Assembly: GCA_003550305.1 (NCBI GenBank)
Contig: QKYT01000111.1
Coordinates: forward strand, 3,777 to 67,776
DNA length: 64,000 nt
Direction: 5' to 3'
DNA from: Glomus cerebriforme
Lineage: Eukaryota > Glomeromycota > Glomeromycetes > Glomerales > Glomeraceae
The notes under the pieces are model-generated. The model made no database searches and was not told the DNA's origin. It saw nothing but the letters and a program-made list of their open reading frames with translations. A program made the translations under genes and the position numbers. Each line of letters starts with the position of its first letter. Position 1 is the first letter of the stretch. Of the stretch, positions 47,400-60,296 are shown one piece after another.

Positions 47400-49422
47400 A
47401 TGTCCTCAAATTTAAGTAATGATTCCCCCTTTAAAATCGCAGGAGACGCTATAGGACCCTATCTATCCTTATTTAAAGCAGCTAGTGCATTAGTTGGTGA
47501 AATTGTAGCACTTTATGAAACGGCCAAATATAATAAAGCAATTTGCGAAACTCTAGTAGAACGAGTGATATTTTCTAGTGGTGCTATTGAAACGTTAAAA
47601 TACAGGAAACGAAAAAATGAAGACAAATTTCGCAACGAAGAATATTATAAAGCTTTTAATAGATTTATATATGTTTTAACAGATATTAAAGAATTCGTCG
47701 CTGATATTTCAAATATTGGTGTTTTTAAAAAGTATGCAAAGGCGGATTTTATTAAAGAAAAATTTGAAACCCTTACAAAGCATTATGATGCTGCAATGAA
47801 TGATTTGCAATTTACTATGGCAGTTGCTAGCGAAGAACAGAGAAGAATTGATGAAGAAGCTTTAGAAGAGGATCTGAATGCGATGTCTAAATATGTTGGG
47901 GAAATCATGGGTGAAAATTTATATAATATTTATGATGAAATAAGTTTTATTAAGAAGCATTTAAATGATGAAACTTTACATGGTGTAAACAATATTAACT
48001 CAAAGGAATTAATGCATTCCATAGAAGGAAAATCTGATTATAAACGTGGTAAAGTAATTAAGAAAATTTATCGAGGACAGTTTGTAGCTTGTAAATTCAC
48101 CGAGGAACAAATTGAAACCAGTTCAAAAATGCAACGAATTCTTGAAATTTTAATGAAATTATCTGAATGTAAATATATTCTTAAATTTTATGGTATTTCA
48201 ACAATCGAAAATCGTAATGTTATGGTTTTTGATTGGGCTGAACATGGAACTTTGAGAGAACTTTATGAACAAAAAGATATAAATTGGCATTATAAAGTTC
48301 GAATTGCTCTTGAGATTTGTCGCGGTCTTATATTTTTACAATCTGTTGATATTTTACATCATGATCTGAGATGTGAAAATATTTTAATGACAGAAAGTTT
48401 AGAACCAAAAATTTATAATTTTGAGTTAACACGTTCTTTTGATGGAATGACTACTATGCTAGATCCAGCAGCAGGAGATATATTGCGTTGGATGGCTCCA
48501 GAAAAATTAACTAATAATCCATATACGACACACTGTGAAATTTTTAGTTTTGGTATGTTACTTTGGGAGCTTACTTTTGAAAAAATTCCATATGAAGGCT
48601 GGGAAGAAGAAAGAATTATGTCTCACGTGATTAAAGGTGGTAGAGAAAGAATTACATTTGGAACTTCAATCCCTGAAATTTATCAAGAAGAATATAAAAA
48701 TATTATAAATGACAGTAAGTAATTTTACTAAGAAATTATTTCCTCTATGTTATTAATTAGATTTAATAATTTTGATTTTTATATATATAGCTTGGAAACA
48801 AAATCCACATGAACGTATTTCTTTTATGAAATTATTGGATTTGTTAGAAGAGTTATATAATTCCATTCATCACATGTTTGAAGATAATTCGCCAGGTTTA
48901 CTTCCTGATAAAACCTTGGATTTAGATGGATCAAAGAAAACTGACGCTGATTTAGAAGAAGGTATACGAGCTTTTAGATTGGGTGATCATAAAAAAGCAT
49001 GGGAATGTTTTGATTTTCATGCAGGAAATAATAATACAACAGCAAAATATTGGAAAGGTCGTTATTTGTGGGAAGGATATCTTGAAAGTATTAAAGGACG
49101 TAAAGAAGAAGGTAGAAAATTACTCAAAGAAGCTGCCGATGAGGGAAATTCTGATGCTCAATTACGTTACGCTTTTACTTTATTAAATACTCTCGAAGAA
49201 GAAGATAATCGACAAATATTTTTGAAATATCTTAAAACAGCTGCTATCGAGGGAAATAATTCCACTGCACAATTTAATTTGGGTGATATATACTTTAAAG
49301 GAAAAATTAAAGTTCCAAAGGACGAAGATGAGGGCATTAAATGGTTAAGGAAAGCTGCTTCACAAAATTATCCTAAAGCAATTGTTTTTTTAAGAAACAT
49401 TAGAGTAATATCGAACAAGTAA
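47400..49422 (+). CDS. MLKL-like helical bundle + TKL pseudokinase + Sel1 protein (copy C)
   Basis: Exons 47400-48714 and 48791-49422 (intron 76 bases, same position as in A and B) give 648 residues. The ATG at 47400 aligns with the starts of the paralogues. The helical region (AGDAIGPYLSLFKAASAL, YETAKYNKAICETLVERV) is followed by a pseudokinase with VACKF, HHDLRCEN and NFELTRS, and then by Sel1 repeats (AKYWKGRYLWEGY, STAQFNLGDIYFKGK). The linker before Sel1 is shorter than in A and B, and the last repeat ends earlier. Its upstream region lacks the block shared by A and B, suggesting different control. It starts 327 bases from the divergent channel gene. Confidence 0.85.
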
Positions 49423-49750
49423 TTTAAGAAGGAAGAGGTTGAGAATAAATAATAGTTTTAGTATAAATTTAAAAATTATATAATTTATTAAATTCAAAAT
49501 ATAAATTATTGAGCTATTTGATAACTTAGTATTATTTTGTAAGAGAATCAACTTATGATCGAATTTTAATAAAACTATAACATAAAAACTTCAATTATAT
49601 TTGTTACGATAAATACTCGATAAATCATTTCTCCTATGATACTACAATTTGTCACGTGATTTTTGATTGTTAAATCATATGATTAATTTATACTCAAAAA
49701 AAAAAAAAAAAAAAAAAAATAGATCCTCATTTTTTTTCTTGACATCTGAA
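49423..49750. other. Intergenic before RPS25, with an A25 tract
   Basis: An uninterrupted run of 25 A at 49696-49720 lies about 30 bases upstream of the RPS25 start codon, the usual place for a nucleosome-excluding tract in fungal ribosomal-protein promoters. No gene is seen. Confidence 0.5.
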
Positions 49751-50428
49751 ATGGTATGTATTCGTGGGAATTATATATAAGATTCAATAGATAAAGGATT
49801 TATTAAATGATCAAAAAATTTTGAATCATTGTGGTTTTAAAAGAATAGTGCTTGATTCGTAAAGTCAATATAATTTTGATTTGATGGTTTCGATAATTTC
49901 TAACAATAATTTATGATTAATTGTCTAATAGGCCAAGAAAGAGGCAGCTAAAAGTTCTGGTGGAGGTAAAAACAAGAAAAAGGTATGAAAATAATTGGCA
50001 TGATTTCATTACAAATCTTTAATAATAATAATTTTTTTTATTTTTATTTTTATATTTTTAGAAATGGTCTAAAGGAAAAGTCAAGGACAAAGCGAATAAT
50101 GCCGTAGTTCTTGACAAAGCCACCTATGACAAATTATTCAAAGAAGTTCCAACTTATAAATTGATCACTCCTTCTGTATTGGTTGATCGACTTCGTGTTA
50201 ATGGTTCTTTGGCCAGAGTTGCTATACGTGAATTAGAAGAAAAAGGTTTAATTCGCAAGATATCTACTCATGGTTCACAACTCATTTACAGTATGTTTTA
50301 TTATATTTGTTTAAAATGCATTTTTTTTTTTTTTTTTGCTTAATTTTTTAGTTACTAACCTTTTTTTTTTTTTTATAAAAAAAATTACAGCTCGTGCTAC
50401 AGCTGTCATTGACAAGCCCGAGACATAA
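49751..50428 (+). CDS. RPS25: 40S ribosomal protein S25 (eS25)
   Basis: Four exons: 49751-49753, 49932-49982, 50062-50290, 50391-50428, giving 106 residues. The first exon contributes only the ATG, followed at once by a GTATGT donor. The lysine-rich start ([19 protein letters not shown]) leads into the conserved core: [20 protein letters not shown], then [17 protein letters not shown] and [13 protein letters not shown], the winged-helix fold of eS25. It is part of the small ribosomal subunit head. An intron right at the start codon is common in fungal ribosomal-protein genes. The tiny first exon is the least certain part; the rest is firm. Confidence 0.92.
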
Positions 50429-50684
50429 AAAAAAAATAATAATTTTATTTATAAAATTATTTTAATGGAAATTAATTTTTTTATATTCATTTTTGTTGTT
50501 TTCTTTTATCTTTTAATTATTTCTTTTTGAGAAATAATGAAATTAATTTCATTTAAGAATATTAAATAAACAAAATTTTTATTGCAAAAGTTTTAATCAG
50601 TAAAAGAATTTATTATCAAGTGATATTGATTTTAATTATTCTTTAACATTAGTAAATTAAATTTTCATAATAATGTGATATAAA

Positions 50685-53600
50685 TTATATATTTGATTTT
50701 TGTCCTCGTCTTTTAATATTTCTTCTTATTTTTTGAGCTGCATTTCCAACACCTTCTCCTGCTTCAATACTCATGTAGGGGGCTCTTTTCCATTGAACAC
50801 CACATACGCCTAGTGAACTATTTTTGGTATGATCTAGCATAAGCCATACTGGAAGTTCTAAAGTTCCTTTGACTATAGCATTGGTCTTAAAAAGAGCTGA
50901 TGAAGGTAGTGGCGTGAGGATGTGAAATGTATGAGATGTTGGGTCAATAGATCTTATAATTGCTAAACCCAAGCAAGTATATTCAGTTGGTGAAGGCGGA
51001 GAAAAATCAGGACAAGGGAAGTAATTCGGAATCTGCTTATATCAATAAAAAGATATGTTAATTGTGAAGCATAAAATAACTGATAGATCAAGAAATTTAA
51101 CATTACTATTTGTGATCCTTGTTCTCTTGATTCCTTCATTTCTTTGTCAACTTGTTCGCTTGTATACGAATTATCGATATCACCAATTAATCCCACAATC
51201 GAACCATTTAACGCGTATAAGAGTTGACTTAAGGGCACTTCTCCAGATAACATAAAAATACCTTTAGTCAACCCTTTTCTCCAATCTAAACACCAAGGCA
51301 CCTGACGAATCAGTGGTTGATCAAAAGCCCACCATTTCACATTTTCTTGTTTTACTGCCGTTGCACTTGTTGAATAGAAATATGAAAATAATGTTAATAG
51401 TCTACGATCAGACGCTGAATACTTATTTGAAGGTCCGGAGGTATTTATTGTCTCGACAAAAGAGACTTTGGGTGGTTCTTGGTTAGTAGGAGAAATGATA
51501 TACTCGGGGAGTGGTGGAAGATTTTGATTGATGATTGTTGTAGAATAAAACTGAAAAATATGTGTTGGTTTGGCAAAATCAATAATATCAAGATATAAAT
51601 CATAACCCATTCCTACGCGAATAGATTTAATTTTTAGAAATAATTACAAAACATATACATTATTTAAATAAAATTTTTGTGGGATTCACCTTTGCTCCAT
51701 CCATGGGTATTAATAATTAAAGGAACACGTATTTGTTCATCTCCGTACATTCCATATTCCGGCCCACAAGCAATATCACGACGATATACTGTAATTAATT
51801 CCCGTAAACAATCCAAATAATAGTCGGGATCATCCCGTGGAGAATTATGACCAATGAAATATGATCTATAAGGTTGTTGTAAATGCGTAAATGGAGGACC
51901 TATAAAATGCAAGTGTCAATTCAAATATATGAAATACAAATAAGTAACTAAGAAATTTTATTACTATTTATAATTACCAAGAATAGGAGAACTCAATATA
52001 TTAAGCGAAACTAATCCGCAAGGGGTGAATTCAGATTGTCCGACGTCGCTTTCAATATAGGCGACCTTTGGGCATCTTAAAAAATAAGAGATATTAGATT
52101 ATTAAAAGTTGCTATTTTTACTTCTTTATAGTAAAGTAAATGGACATACATATTGAGCAAGTTGTTAACCAAATATCTAGAAAATGTTGATTTCCCCATA
52201 TTTTTATGACCACTAATTATGGAAATTGGCGGCAAATCTAAATTAAAAATAATTGAATAAGATATATATAATAAATTAAATTAAAAAAATATATATGTAA
52301 TTACATAAAAAGAAAATTCTCAACTTACTAAAGTCCAAAGTATCGGCTACAAGCTGATTTGTTGAATTTTCCCAGGAATGGGGAATTTTGAGCGCAGTTA
52401 TTCCGGGAGCAGCTTCAAAAATCTGTCAATATATAAATTGATTCAAAAAATCTGAAATTGTTTTGTGCTAAATGAAAATCAAACTTTTACTTACAGGATA
52501 AAATCCTTTAATATTAAAAAAGTCACATCTCGATTGCTTAATTTCGTAATCTTTTTTATCATAATTTGCGAGGTTACCAGAAAAGATATTATTGAAACAT
52601 GATGTAACACGTTCTATTCCCTGAATACCACACCATGAAATATCTCGCAAAGCAAGAATGGTATCATATCCTTCTCTAACTAAGTTTATAGTTGGTAAAA
52701 GTTTGTTGATTATCGATTTTGTCGTTGAACAAGCTATTATTCCAGAATGTGAAATTTTGCATATCGTCTCCTGCTTTTCTGCTGATTCTATTACCAACAG
52801 GGAATGCGTTTTTGGAGAAAAAACTGGATAGAATTTTAGGCTAGAATCTAAATCGACTTGTATACAATTTTCTGATGAACTCTCAGAGGAAACACCACGC
52901 AATCTGTAACCCATAATAACGGAATCACCAAAAATAGATGCAACAAGAACACCTCCTTGAAAACTTATTGACTACAAGTTATATAAATTATTAGTAAGGG
53001 ATATAAAAACAAACTAGTTTTCTCTAATCTATTTCATTTTACCTCGCCATGTTTCATGGCAATCAAACATAAATCAAACTTATCATCTTTTCTCCCATAA
53101 CAAACAACATTCGAAGATGAAGGATTAAAGCGAGAAACAACGAAAGAATCGAGGGTCTCGCTTTTTTCGCTCTTTTTACGTGTTTGAGATTCATAAGCAT
53201 TTTCATTTAGCTCCTCCTGAAATTCAAGTTTTCCTTCATTATCAGTAATCCTTCCAATTCCTTCACTGTCATCCTCGACATCAAAGTCTGAGAATGCCGC
53301 AACATCCATTTTTCCACGCATTGATAATGCACTAACAGGAGAATTTTCTCTGGATGATAATTCTCGATTTTCTGACGTAGGTATCACCCTAACAAGCAAA
53401 GCAGGGATGCAACATTTAAAGATCTGAGTTGAAAGAACAATGGTTACAAATGGATATAATCCGAAGACGAGTTACCCCTTTTCATTATCGCTTGTTGATA
53501 TATCGACTGTTTTTTGATCATTCGCATTAAAATCTTCAAGATTTTCGTTTTTCTTTTTATTTTTTAGGATTATTTTATTTTGAACAATTAGGAATTTTTA

Positions 53601-53762
53601 TAATATGATTTTTTTAATTTTATATAATAAATTTAACTTATCTCACACCTTACAAAAAAATAAAATAAATAAAATCGTAATTTAACTATATATTTAAAAT
53701 AGCACACCTACAGAATCGACCGTAGAAGCCGTAGTCTTTTGTTTCTTTCTTCTACGACCCAT
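50685..53762 (-). CDS. GRC3: Polynucleotide 5'-hydroxyl-kinase Grc3/NOL9
   Basis: Ten exons in transcript order: 53762-53712, 53552-53476, 53388-53043, 52971-52495, 52422-52329, 52237-52150, 52075-51978, 51899-51690, 51612-51107, 51032-50685, giving 764 residues. After a basic start (MGRRRKKQK) and an acidic linker comes a beta-rich domain, then the P-loop IISGHKNMGKSTFSRYLVNN, the YIESDVGQSEFTPCGLVS segment and NTHGWSKGMGYDLYLDI. These are hallmarks of the Clp1/Grc3 RNA kinase family. Grc3 phosphorylates the 26S pre-rRNA end made by Las1 during ITS2 removal in the nucleolus. The basic C-terminus (KIRRNIKRRGQKSN) is as expected. The first two junctions are less certain than the rest. It is divergent from TMA46. 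Confidence 0.9.
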
Positions 53763-53919
53763 AATCTAACCTCAAAAACAAATGCCTTTATAAGAGCTAT
53801 TAAACGTTTTTTTAATAGCCAAGCCACAGGTGACGTAATTGATCGACGGTTATTATTAAACTCGAAGTTATCGAGTACTTCTTGACGAAAATATCTCAAT
53901 CACTAATCACTGCGACAAA
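53763..53919. promoter_or_regulatory. Bidirectional promoter of GRC3 and TMA46
   Basis: Only 157 bases separate the two start codons. Both products serve ribosome production or translation, so shared control is plausible. A GTGACGTAATT (CRE/bZIP-like TGACGTAA) lies near 53830-53840. No TATA box is evident. Confidence 0.5.
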
Positions 53920-55485
53920 ATGCCTCCAAAGAAAAACCAGCCATCTGATAAGTCGAAGCAAAAGGAGAAGCAAAAGATAATTGAGGATAAGACTTTTGGC
54001 TTAAAGAATAAGAAAAAGTCTGCAAAAGTCCAGCAACAGATCAAACAAATTCAAAGTCAAGTGATGTCCGCTGGAAATAGGAAGACTTTGGTAAAGTTGA
54101 TAACAAATTTTCTTCCCTTTTACTTTTGAAATTATACATTGGAACTAATTGTTTGGCATTTAATAGAAAGAAAAAGAAACCGAAAAACAAGCTCTTGCCA
54201 ATAAAAAACTCGCAGAACAAAAAAAGAAAGAGGAACTTGCAGAGTTATTTAAACCAGTTCAAGTACAACAAAAAGTGCCATTTGGAGTCGATCCTAAAAC
54301 GGTGTTATGTCAATTCTTCAAAACTGGACAATGTCAAAAGGGAGATAAATGTAAATTTTCTCATGATTTGAATGTTGAGAGGAAAAGTGCGAAAATCGAT
54401 TTATATACTGATTCAAGAAATGAAGATGATGATAAAAAAGCAGGTAATGACATAATATAGTTTAATTTCTTTTGTAATTTTGTAATTAATGTGTTGAAAT
54501 AATTTACCGATTGATTAATGTAGATACCATGGATAAATGGGATCAAGAGAAACTTGAACAAGTCGTCAAATCAAAACAGGGTAATCCTAAAACTACAACA
54601 GATATTGTTTGTAAATATTTTTTAGAGGCAATTGAAAATCAAAAGTATGGTTGGTTCTGGGAATGTCCAAATGGAGGTGAGATGATTCTTAATTTGTTCG
54701 TATTAGTTTATTTTTCAAACTCTATAGACGTGCTTTTTTTTTTCATTAAAAAAATTTATTAAAAATTTCAACTTATTAAATAAACAAAATTTATTAGGCA
54801 AGAAATGTATGTATAGACATGCTCTTCCACCTGGCTTTGTGCTGAAAAGCAAAGCTCAAAAGAAAGCTGAAGAGGAAGAAGCTGATCAAATAACTATTGA
54901 AGATTTCTTAGAAACAGAGGTAAATCTTTCAGTATATTTCCTTTGTAATATATTTGATTTAATTGATTATTTTTACTGATAATTTAAATAAATTATTTTA
55001 AGCGTCACAAATTAGGCTCAAACCTCACACCAGTTACCCTTGAGACCTTTACTGAATGGAAGAAGAATCGCAAGGCAAAACTGGAAGCTGAAGAAGAACT
55101 TAAAAGATCCACTAAAGAAGCGGCTTTCAAAGCTGGTAAAGCTCAAGGCATGTCTGGTCGTGATCTCTTCACGTTCAATCCTGATCTTGTTAACCAGTTA
55201 GAGGATTATGACGATGGTGATGACATTTTCGATCTATCTGGTTATAAACAAGACGATGATGAACAAGAGGAGCTAAAAAGTGAACAAGCTTTTCATGAAC
55301 AATCAGACGAAGATGGTAAAGAAAATATTGCTGAAAATCCTTATGAGGAAGGTAGCAGTAATAGTACAAGCAATAATAAAGTAGAAAATACGACGACGAC
55401 TCTTGTCACTGAAGAAGGTTTAGAAGTTAAAGAAGATTTGTTTGCGGCAGAAGACTTGGAAGACTTAGATGATGACGATGAATGA
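53920..55485 (+). CDS. TMA46: CCCH zinc-finger protein, DRG-binding (Tma46/ZC3H15)
   Basis: Exons 53920-54090, 54167-54443, 54524-54676, 54798-54919 and 55003-55485 give 401 residues. The start [19 protein letters not shown] and [20 protein letters not shown] matches the conserved N-terminus of the ZC3H15/DFRP1 family. Two CCCH fingers follow: [19 protein letters not shown], and a second split over two exons ([20 protein letters not shown], then CMYRH). Next is the DFRP-type segment [20 protein letters not shown], and the C-terminus is acidic ([12 protein letters not shown]). The family binds the GTPase Rbg1/DRG1 and associates with translating ribosomes in the cytoplasm. Confidence 0.92.
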
Positions 55486-56227
55486 TTTAGCAGACGTAAC
55501 GTGTCAAACAAATTTTCTTATATTTTATCGATCAAATTATTATTGATTATGACATACAAAAGCCATTTTTTACCATAACGTTCATGATCCTTTATCGAAT
55601 ATTTGTTTTTTCAGTATAAAATATATATAGAACTAATAGGTGGATTCTTTAACTTTTTATTAAAGTTAAAAAATGTATCTGTAACTATTTAATTGAACTT
55701 GTATTTTTTAAATTAATATATCTAAATTTATTTAAAATTTTGCCATGAATAAACGCTTATTATTATTATATCATTCTAATTCACTTTATATGAGTGTCGT
55801 TTTCAATACTATTTTCTGGATAGTTGCACGAATCTGTGGGAATGTGTATTCAAAACTGTAATTCTTTCTGATATCATTAAATTTAATGTTTCCAACATTA
55901 TGAAACTATCAATTTTGTCGCGGAAAATTTTCTGTGTAACTGACGGATATAAACATTTAACGAGAGTTTTTCTAGCAACCGGCAGGCCGCAGCGATCGGA
56001 ATTCGAAAAAATGAAAATGGGGGTAAATTAAAAAAACCCTATATTTTTGTTTTTTTTACCCGATTCCATTGATACTTAGCGGAATATATCAGTATAAACT
56101 CCCCTTATTAATACTATAGTTATCGTGAGAGAATAACTAAAAAGCCTAAGAATAGCTACTTCCTTTGCTTATATTCGCAAATCACACACTTTACTACTCT
56201 TTATTTCGTTTTTTAATCTATTTTGGT
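55486..56227. other. Intergenic, TMA46 3' side and CUL3 upstream region
   Basis: AT-rich, with no gene. A slightly GC-richer patch at 55960-56020 (GCAACCGGCAGGCCGCAGCG) is part of the CUL3 upstream region. Confidence 0.5.
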
Positions 56228-59200
56228 ATGAACAGAAACAGCCGTCAACCAAAAGGAAAGATAAGGCCACCAAAGAAACCGGTAAGTTTAGTTACTTGCT
56301 TTATATAGTCCGGTTTGAAAGGTTTATCAGACTGTAGTAAATCCGTTTCTTATATAAGCACATAAGAATTTCTTTTTTGTTCTTTATTGTTTCTTAAGTG
56401 TAGAGGTTATAATAACAAGTGTAGATTTTAAGTGATAGTTGTTAGTTTACTGTCTAAAAAAGCCAGCCAATAGTATTTGCGGATACCTTATATAAATATT
56501 CTTCTGCAGACTTCCTGTCAGACTTTTAAAGTTTTGACTTGGAAGCAAACCTGTCTTTATGTTTATATGAATATGTGAACTTCTCTTTTAATTTTTCTTT
56601 TTGAATAAAGACTTATTATAAAAACTTATTTATTTAAATATGTCTTCACGTCGTTTTCAGAATTCCGCTGACGCACAATTTACTGACAATTGGGATCGTT
56701 TAGCTCAGGCTATTCGTGAAATTCATAAAAAAAATGCGTCGATCCTTAGTTTTGAAGAACTTTATCGAAATGCATATAATATGGTTCTCCATAAAAATGG
56801 AGACAAATTATATAACGGTGTAAGAGAAGTCATTACGCAGCACTTGGAAGAAGTTGCTGTTGCACAAGTAGTACCGGCATTCCCTCTTTCAGGCGCAAGT
56901 AGCTCACAAACCAACCCTAATGGAGCTGGTGGTGCAAATTTCTTGAAAGTTTTAAAATGCGTTTGGGAGGACCATACTACATGTATGCTTATGATAAGAG
57001 ATATTTTAATGTATATGGTAAGTTATTAATGATTTCAAGGAGAATTGCAATTAATTATTTTGTGCAAGGAAAATTTTTTCCTGTTATAGGCAACTTCTAA
57101 TAATTACACTATAACTAAAGGATCGGGTTTACGCAAAAACAGCAAACGTCCCTCTTGTTTATGATCTCGGGTTGGATCTTTTTAGAGACACAATTGTTCG
57201 ATCACAGAATTATCCAATTCAGAATCATCTTCTTGATGTTCTTTTACAACAAATTAAACTTGAACGTGAAAACGAAATTATAGATCGCTCGAACGTAAAA
57301 GCATCAATTGACATGTTACTGGAGTTGACTGACGCGTCTACTAAAGATACAGTCTATGCAACTGATTTTGAGCATCGGTTCTTAGATACAAGCTCGGAAT
57401 ATTATAGGGTTGAAGGACAAATGCTTGTAGGAGAATGTGATGCTCCAGAATACATGAAAAAGGTTAGCAAATTTTTTCTTTTCTTTCCTTTTTTTTTTGA
57501 AAATAAATAAATAAATAAAAAATAAATATTTTCCGAACTAATAACATATTACATGCTTTTTAGGTAGATAAGCGACTGAATGAAGAAGAGCAGCGCGTAC
57601 GTCATTATCTTTCACAAACCACAGAACCAAAAATTCGTAGTATTGTGGAGGAGGAGTTAATCTCGAAGCATCTTAAGACAGTAATTGAGGTATGCTTTAC
57701 AATATTATTTTTTAAAAAAATGGAATTAATTAAAATTTTCAAATTACACGAATTATTTTACATCTAGATGGAAAATTCTGGTTTAATTCCTATGCTAAGG
57801 AATGAAAAAATGGATGGTAAGTTTCCGTCACTCAATAAATTTTATTGAATTTTTTTGACTAATATTTATTTAACTTAGATCTTGGAAGAATGTACAAATT
57901 ATTTGGGCGAGTTGGAAAAGGTCATGATGAGATGAAATCTGCTATTAGTGATTATATACGTGAACTTGGCAAAGCGATTAATGAAACAGTAACAAGTAAT
58001 TCAGCTGCCGAAGGTAGTAATGTTGCATCTGGTGATAAGCAAACGGGAGCTTCTGTTGCTATAAGATGGGTACAAGAAGTTTTAGACCTTAAAGATAAAT
58101 TCGATAAAGTTCAGAATTTAGCTTTATCTAATGATAAGGCATTTCAAACATCATTTAATGAGGTTTGTTAGTAAAAAAAGTTGTGTTATATTTATTATCT
58201 CAGACAAACAGACAATGATCTTATATTTTAATTATTTTATTTTTTTTTTAAATAAGGCTTTTGAACATTTCATTAATAAGAATCCAAAGTCACCCGAGTT
58301 TATATCATTGTTTATTGATGATAATCTTAAAAAAGGATTAAAAGGGGTTAGTTTTATGTAATATTGATTTTCTTTAAATGTTTAGCAATTACCAATTTCA
58401 ATAACTTTAGAAAACGGAAGAAGAAGTTGATAATGTATTGGATAAGACCATTACATTGTTCCGCTTTATTGGAGAAAAGGATGTTTTCGAGCGATATTAT
58501 AAACAACATTTGGCTAAGCGATTATTACTTGGACGTAGTGTTAGCGATGATGCAGAAAGGGGTATGATAGGTAAACTCAAGGTATGTGATTAGGTCTGGA
58601 CCGTAATGGTAATTTTTCATTTTTGTTTCTAATATTGTCTCGTATATATTTTAGGTTGAGTGCGGTTATCAATTTACCACCAAACTAGAGGGTATGTTTA
58701 ATGATATGAGAATATCATCAGATACAATGTCAGATTTTAAGGATTACTTGGATAATAAGTCTGTTTTAGAAGTACGTTGGTTTCTTTTTTTTTTCCCCTT
58801 AAAAAGGGATTTATTATGCTTAAAGTTAAACTGACATATATTAATTATATTTTATGAATAAATTAATAGAAACCCAAATTAGAATTAAGTGTCACCGTTC
58901 TTACATCAACGTTTTGGCCAATGAACTTATCGGCAAGTCCAAGATGTAATCTCCCGGCAGAATTAACAAAGGCTTGTGACTCTTTCCAAAGGTTTTATTT
59001 AGATCGACATAGCGGTCGTAGATTAACATGGCAATCGAACATGGTAATGAAATATTAAAAAGGAAGAACATTTTTTTTTTAAAAATTATTTGCTAATTTA
59101 TGTTATATATTTAGGGTTCAGCTGACATCCGAGGCACATTCAAAGCACGCAAGCATGAATTAAACGTTTCAACGTATCAAATGGTTATCCTACTTATGTT

Positions 59201-59834
59201 CAATGATTTACAAGATGGAGAGTCACTAACATATGAGGTATAAATTTTTTATCGCCAATTAATGATTTCACTCGCATTACATCTAAAAAAAAAATATTTT
59301 TCAGCAAATCAAAGGGGAAAGCGATATTCCAGAAGCTGATCTCAAACGTAACCTTCAGTCATTGGCGTGTGCCAAATATAAAATTCTTGTTAAAGAACCT
59401 AAAGGAAAAGAAATCAATCCTGGGGATATATTTTTTTTCAATTATGAATTTACAGCTCCGCTGCAGCGTATTAAGATCCCAACTGTAGCCAGTAAAGTAG
59501 AAACAGAAGGTGAAAGAAAAGAAACACGAGAGAAAGTAGAAGAGGCTAGAAAACACCAAACAGAAGCTGCTATTGTAAGAATTATGAAAGATAGGAAGAC
59601 AATGGATCATAATAATTTGGTTGCAGAGGTTGTAAAACAATTACAATCAAGGTTTGTGCCAAATCCAGCATTGATAAAGAAGAGAATTGAGGCATTAATT
59701 GAACGAGAATATTTAGAGAGAGCTTCTGGAGATAGGTAAAATTTGTGATGCGTATATTTTTTTTTATATTATTATAATTATTAATTCAATAATATTTTAT
59801 CAATTTCAGGCGCGTATATAATTATCTAGCGTAA
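56228..59834 (+). CDS. CUL3: Cullin-3
   Basis: Thirteen exons: 56228-56281, 56661-57017, 57121-57462, 57564-57689, 57768-57816, 57879-58162, 58257-58346, 58411-58581, 58655-58771, 58870-59043, 59115-59237, 59305-59735, 59810-59834, giving 780 residues. The start [18 protein letters not shown] is joined to the first cullin repeat. Clear landmarks are [59 protein letters not shown] (cullin homology core) and the C-terminal neddylation site region [19 protein letters not shown]. The end is RRVYNYLA. Cullin-3 scaffolds BTB-adaptor ubiquitin ligases with Rbx1 at the C-terminus. An ATG at 56640 inside the first intron, in frame with exon 2 (MSSRRFQ), could be a second start. Confidence 0.92.
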
Positions 59835-60296
59835 ATGATAATAATATAATAAGGACATTTTATCTAGAGATCTTAGCAACTTATTAAATTTAACGAAGTA
59901 TGATGTTTGATCAATTTCTATTTTCTATTTTTTTTTTTTGTTTGACAAACTTTTTTATCCTTTTTCTATCGTCATTTCAAACTTTTATTCCATTAGTTCT
60001 CAAGTTCAAATTTATAGCTGCTTATCCTTTTTATTTTTCACAATGTTATTTTCTTTAACAAAAAAAATACATTTTTTTTGTAATTTGTAAAAAAAAAATT
60101 ATTTTATTGGACTTGCAGTACTTTGGGTTATATCATAGATTTGATTTGTGATGATGCAATTAATCTTTTTTTTTTCATAAAATTACTACTGATATTTGCT
60201 TGCGTTGAAATTACTTGTTAAAAGATTATTTACTGCAAATTGAGCAAAAGAAAATTCTAGGTTACATGGTCATAAGTAGTAAATAGGAAATTTTTT
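59835..60296. other. Intergenic between CUL3 and QCR8 (convergent 3' ends)
   Basis: T-rich and A-rich tracts only; both neighbouring genes end here. No gene is seen. Confidence 0.5.
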
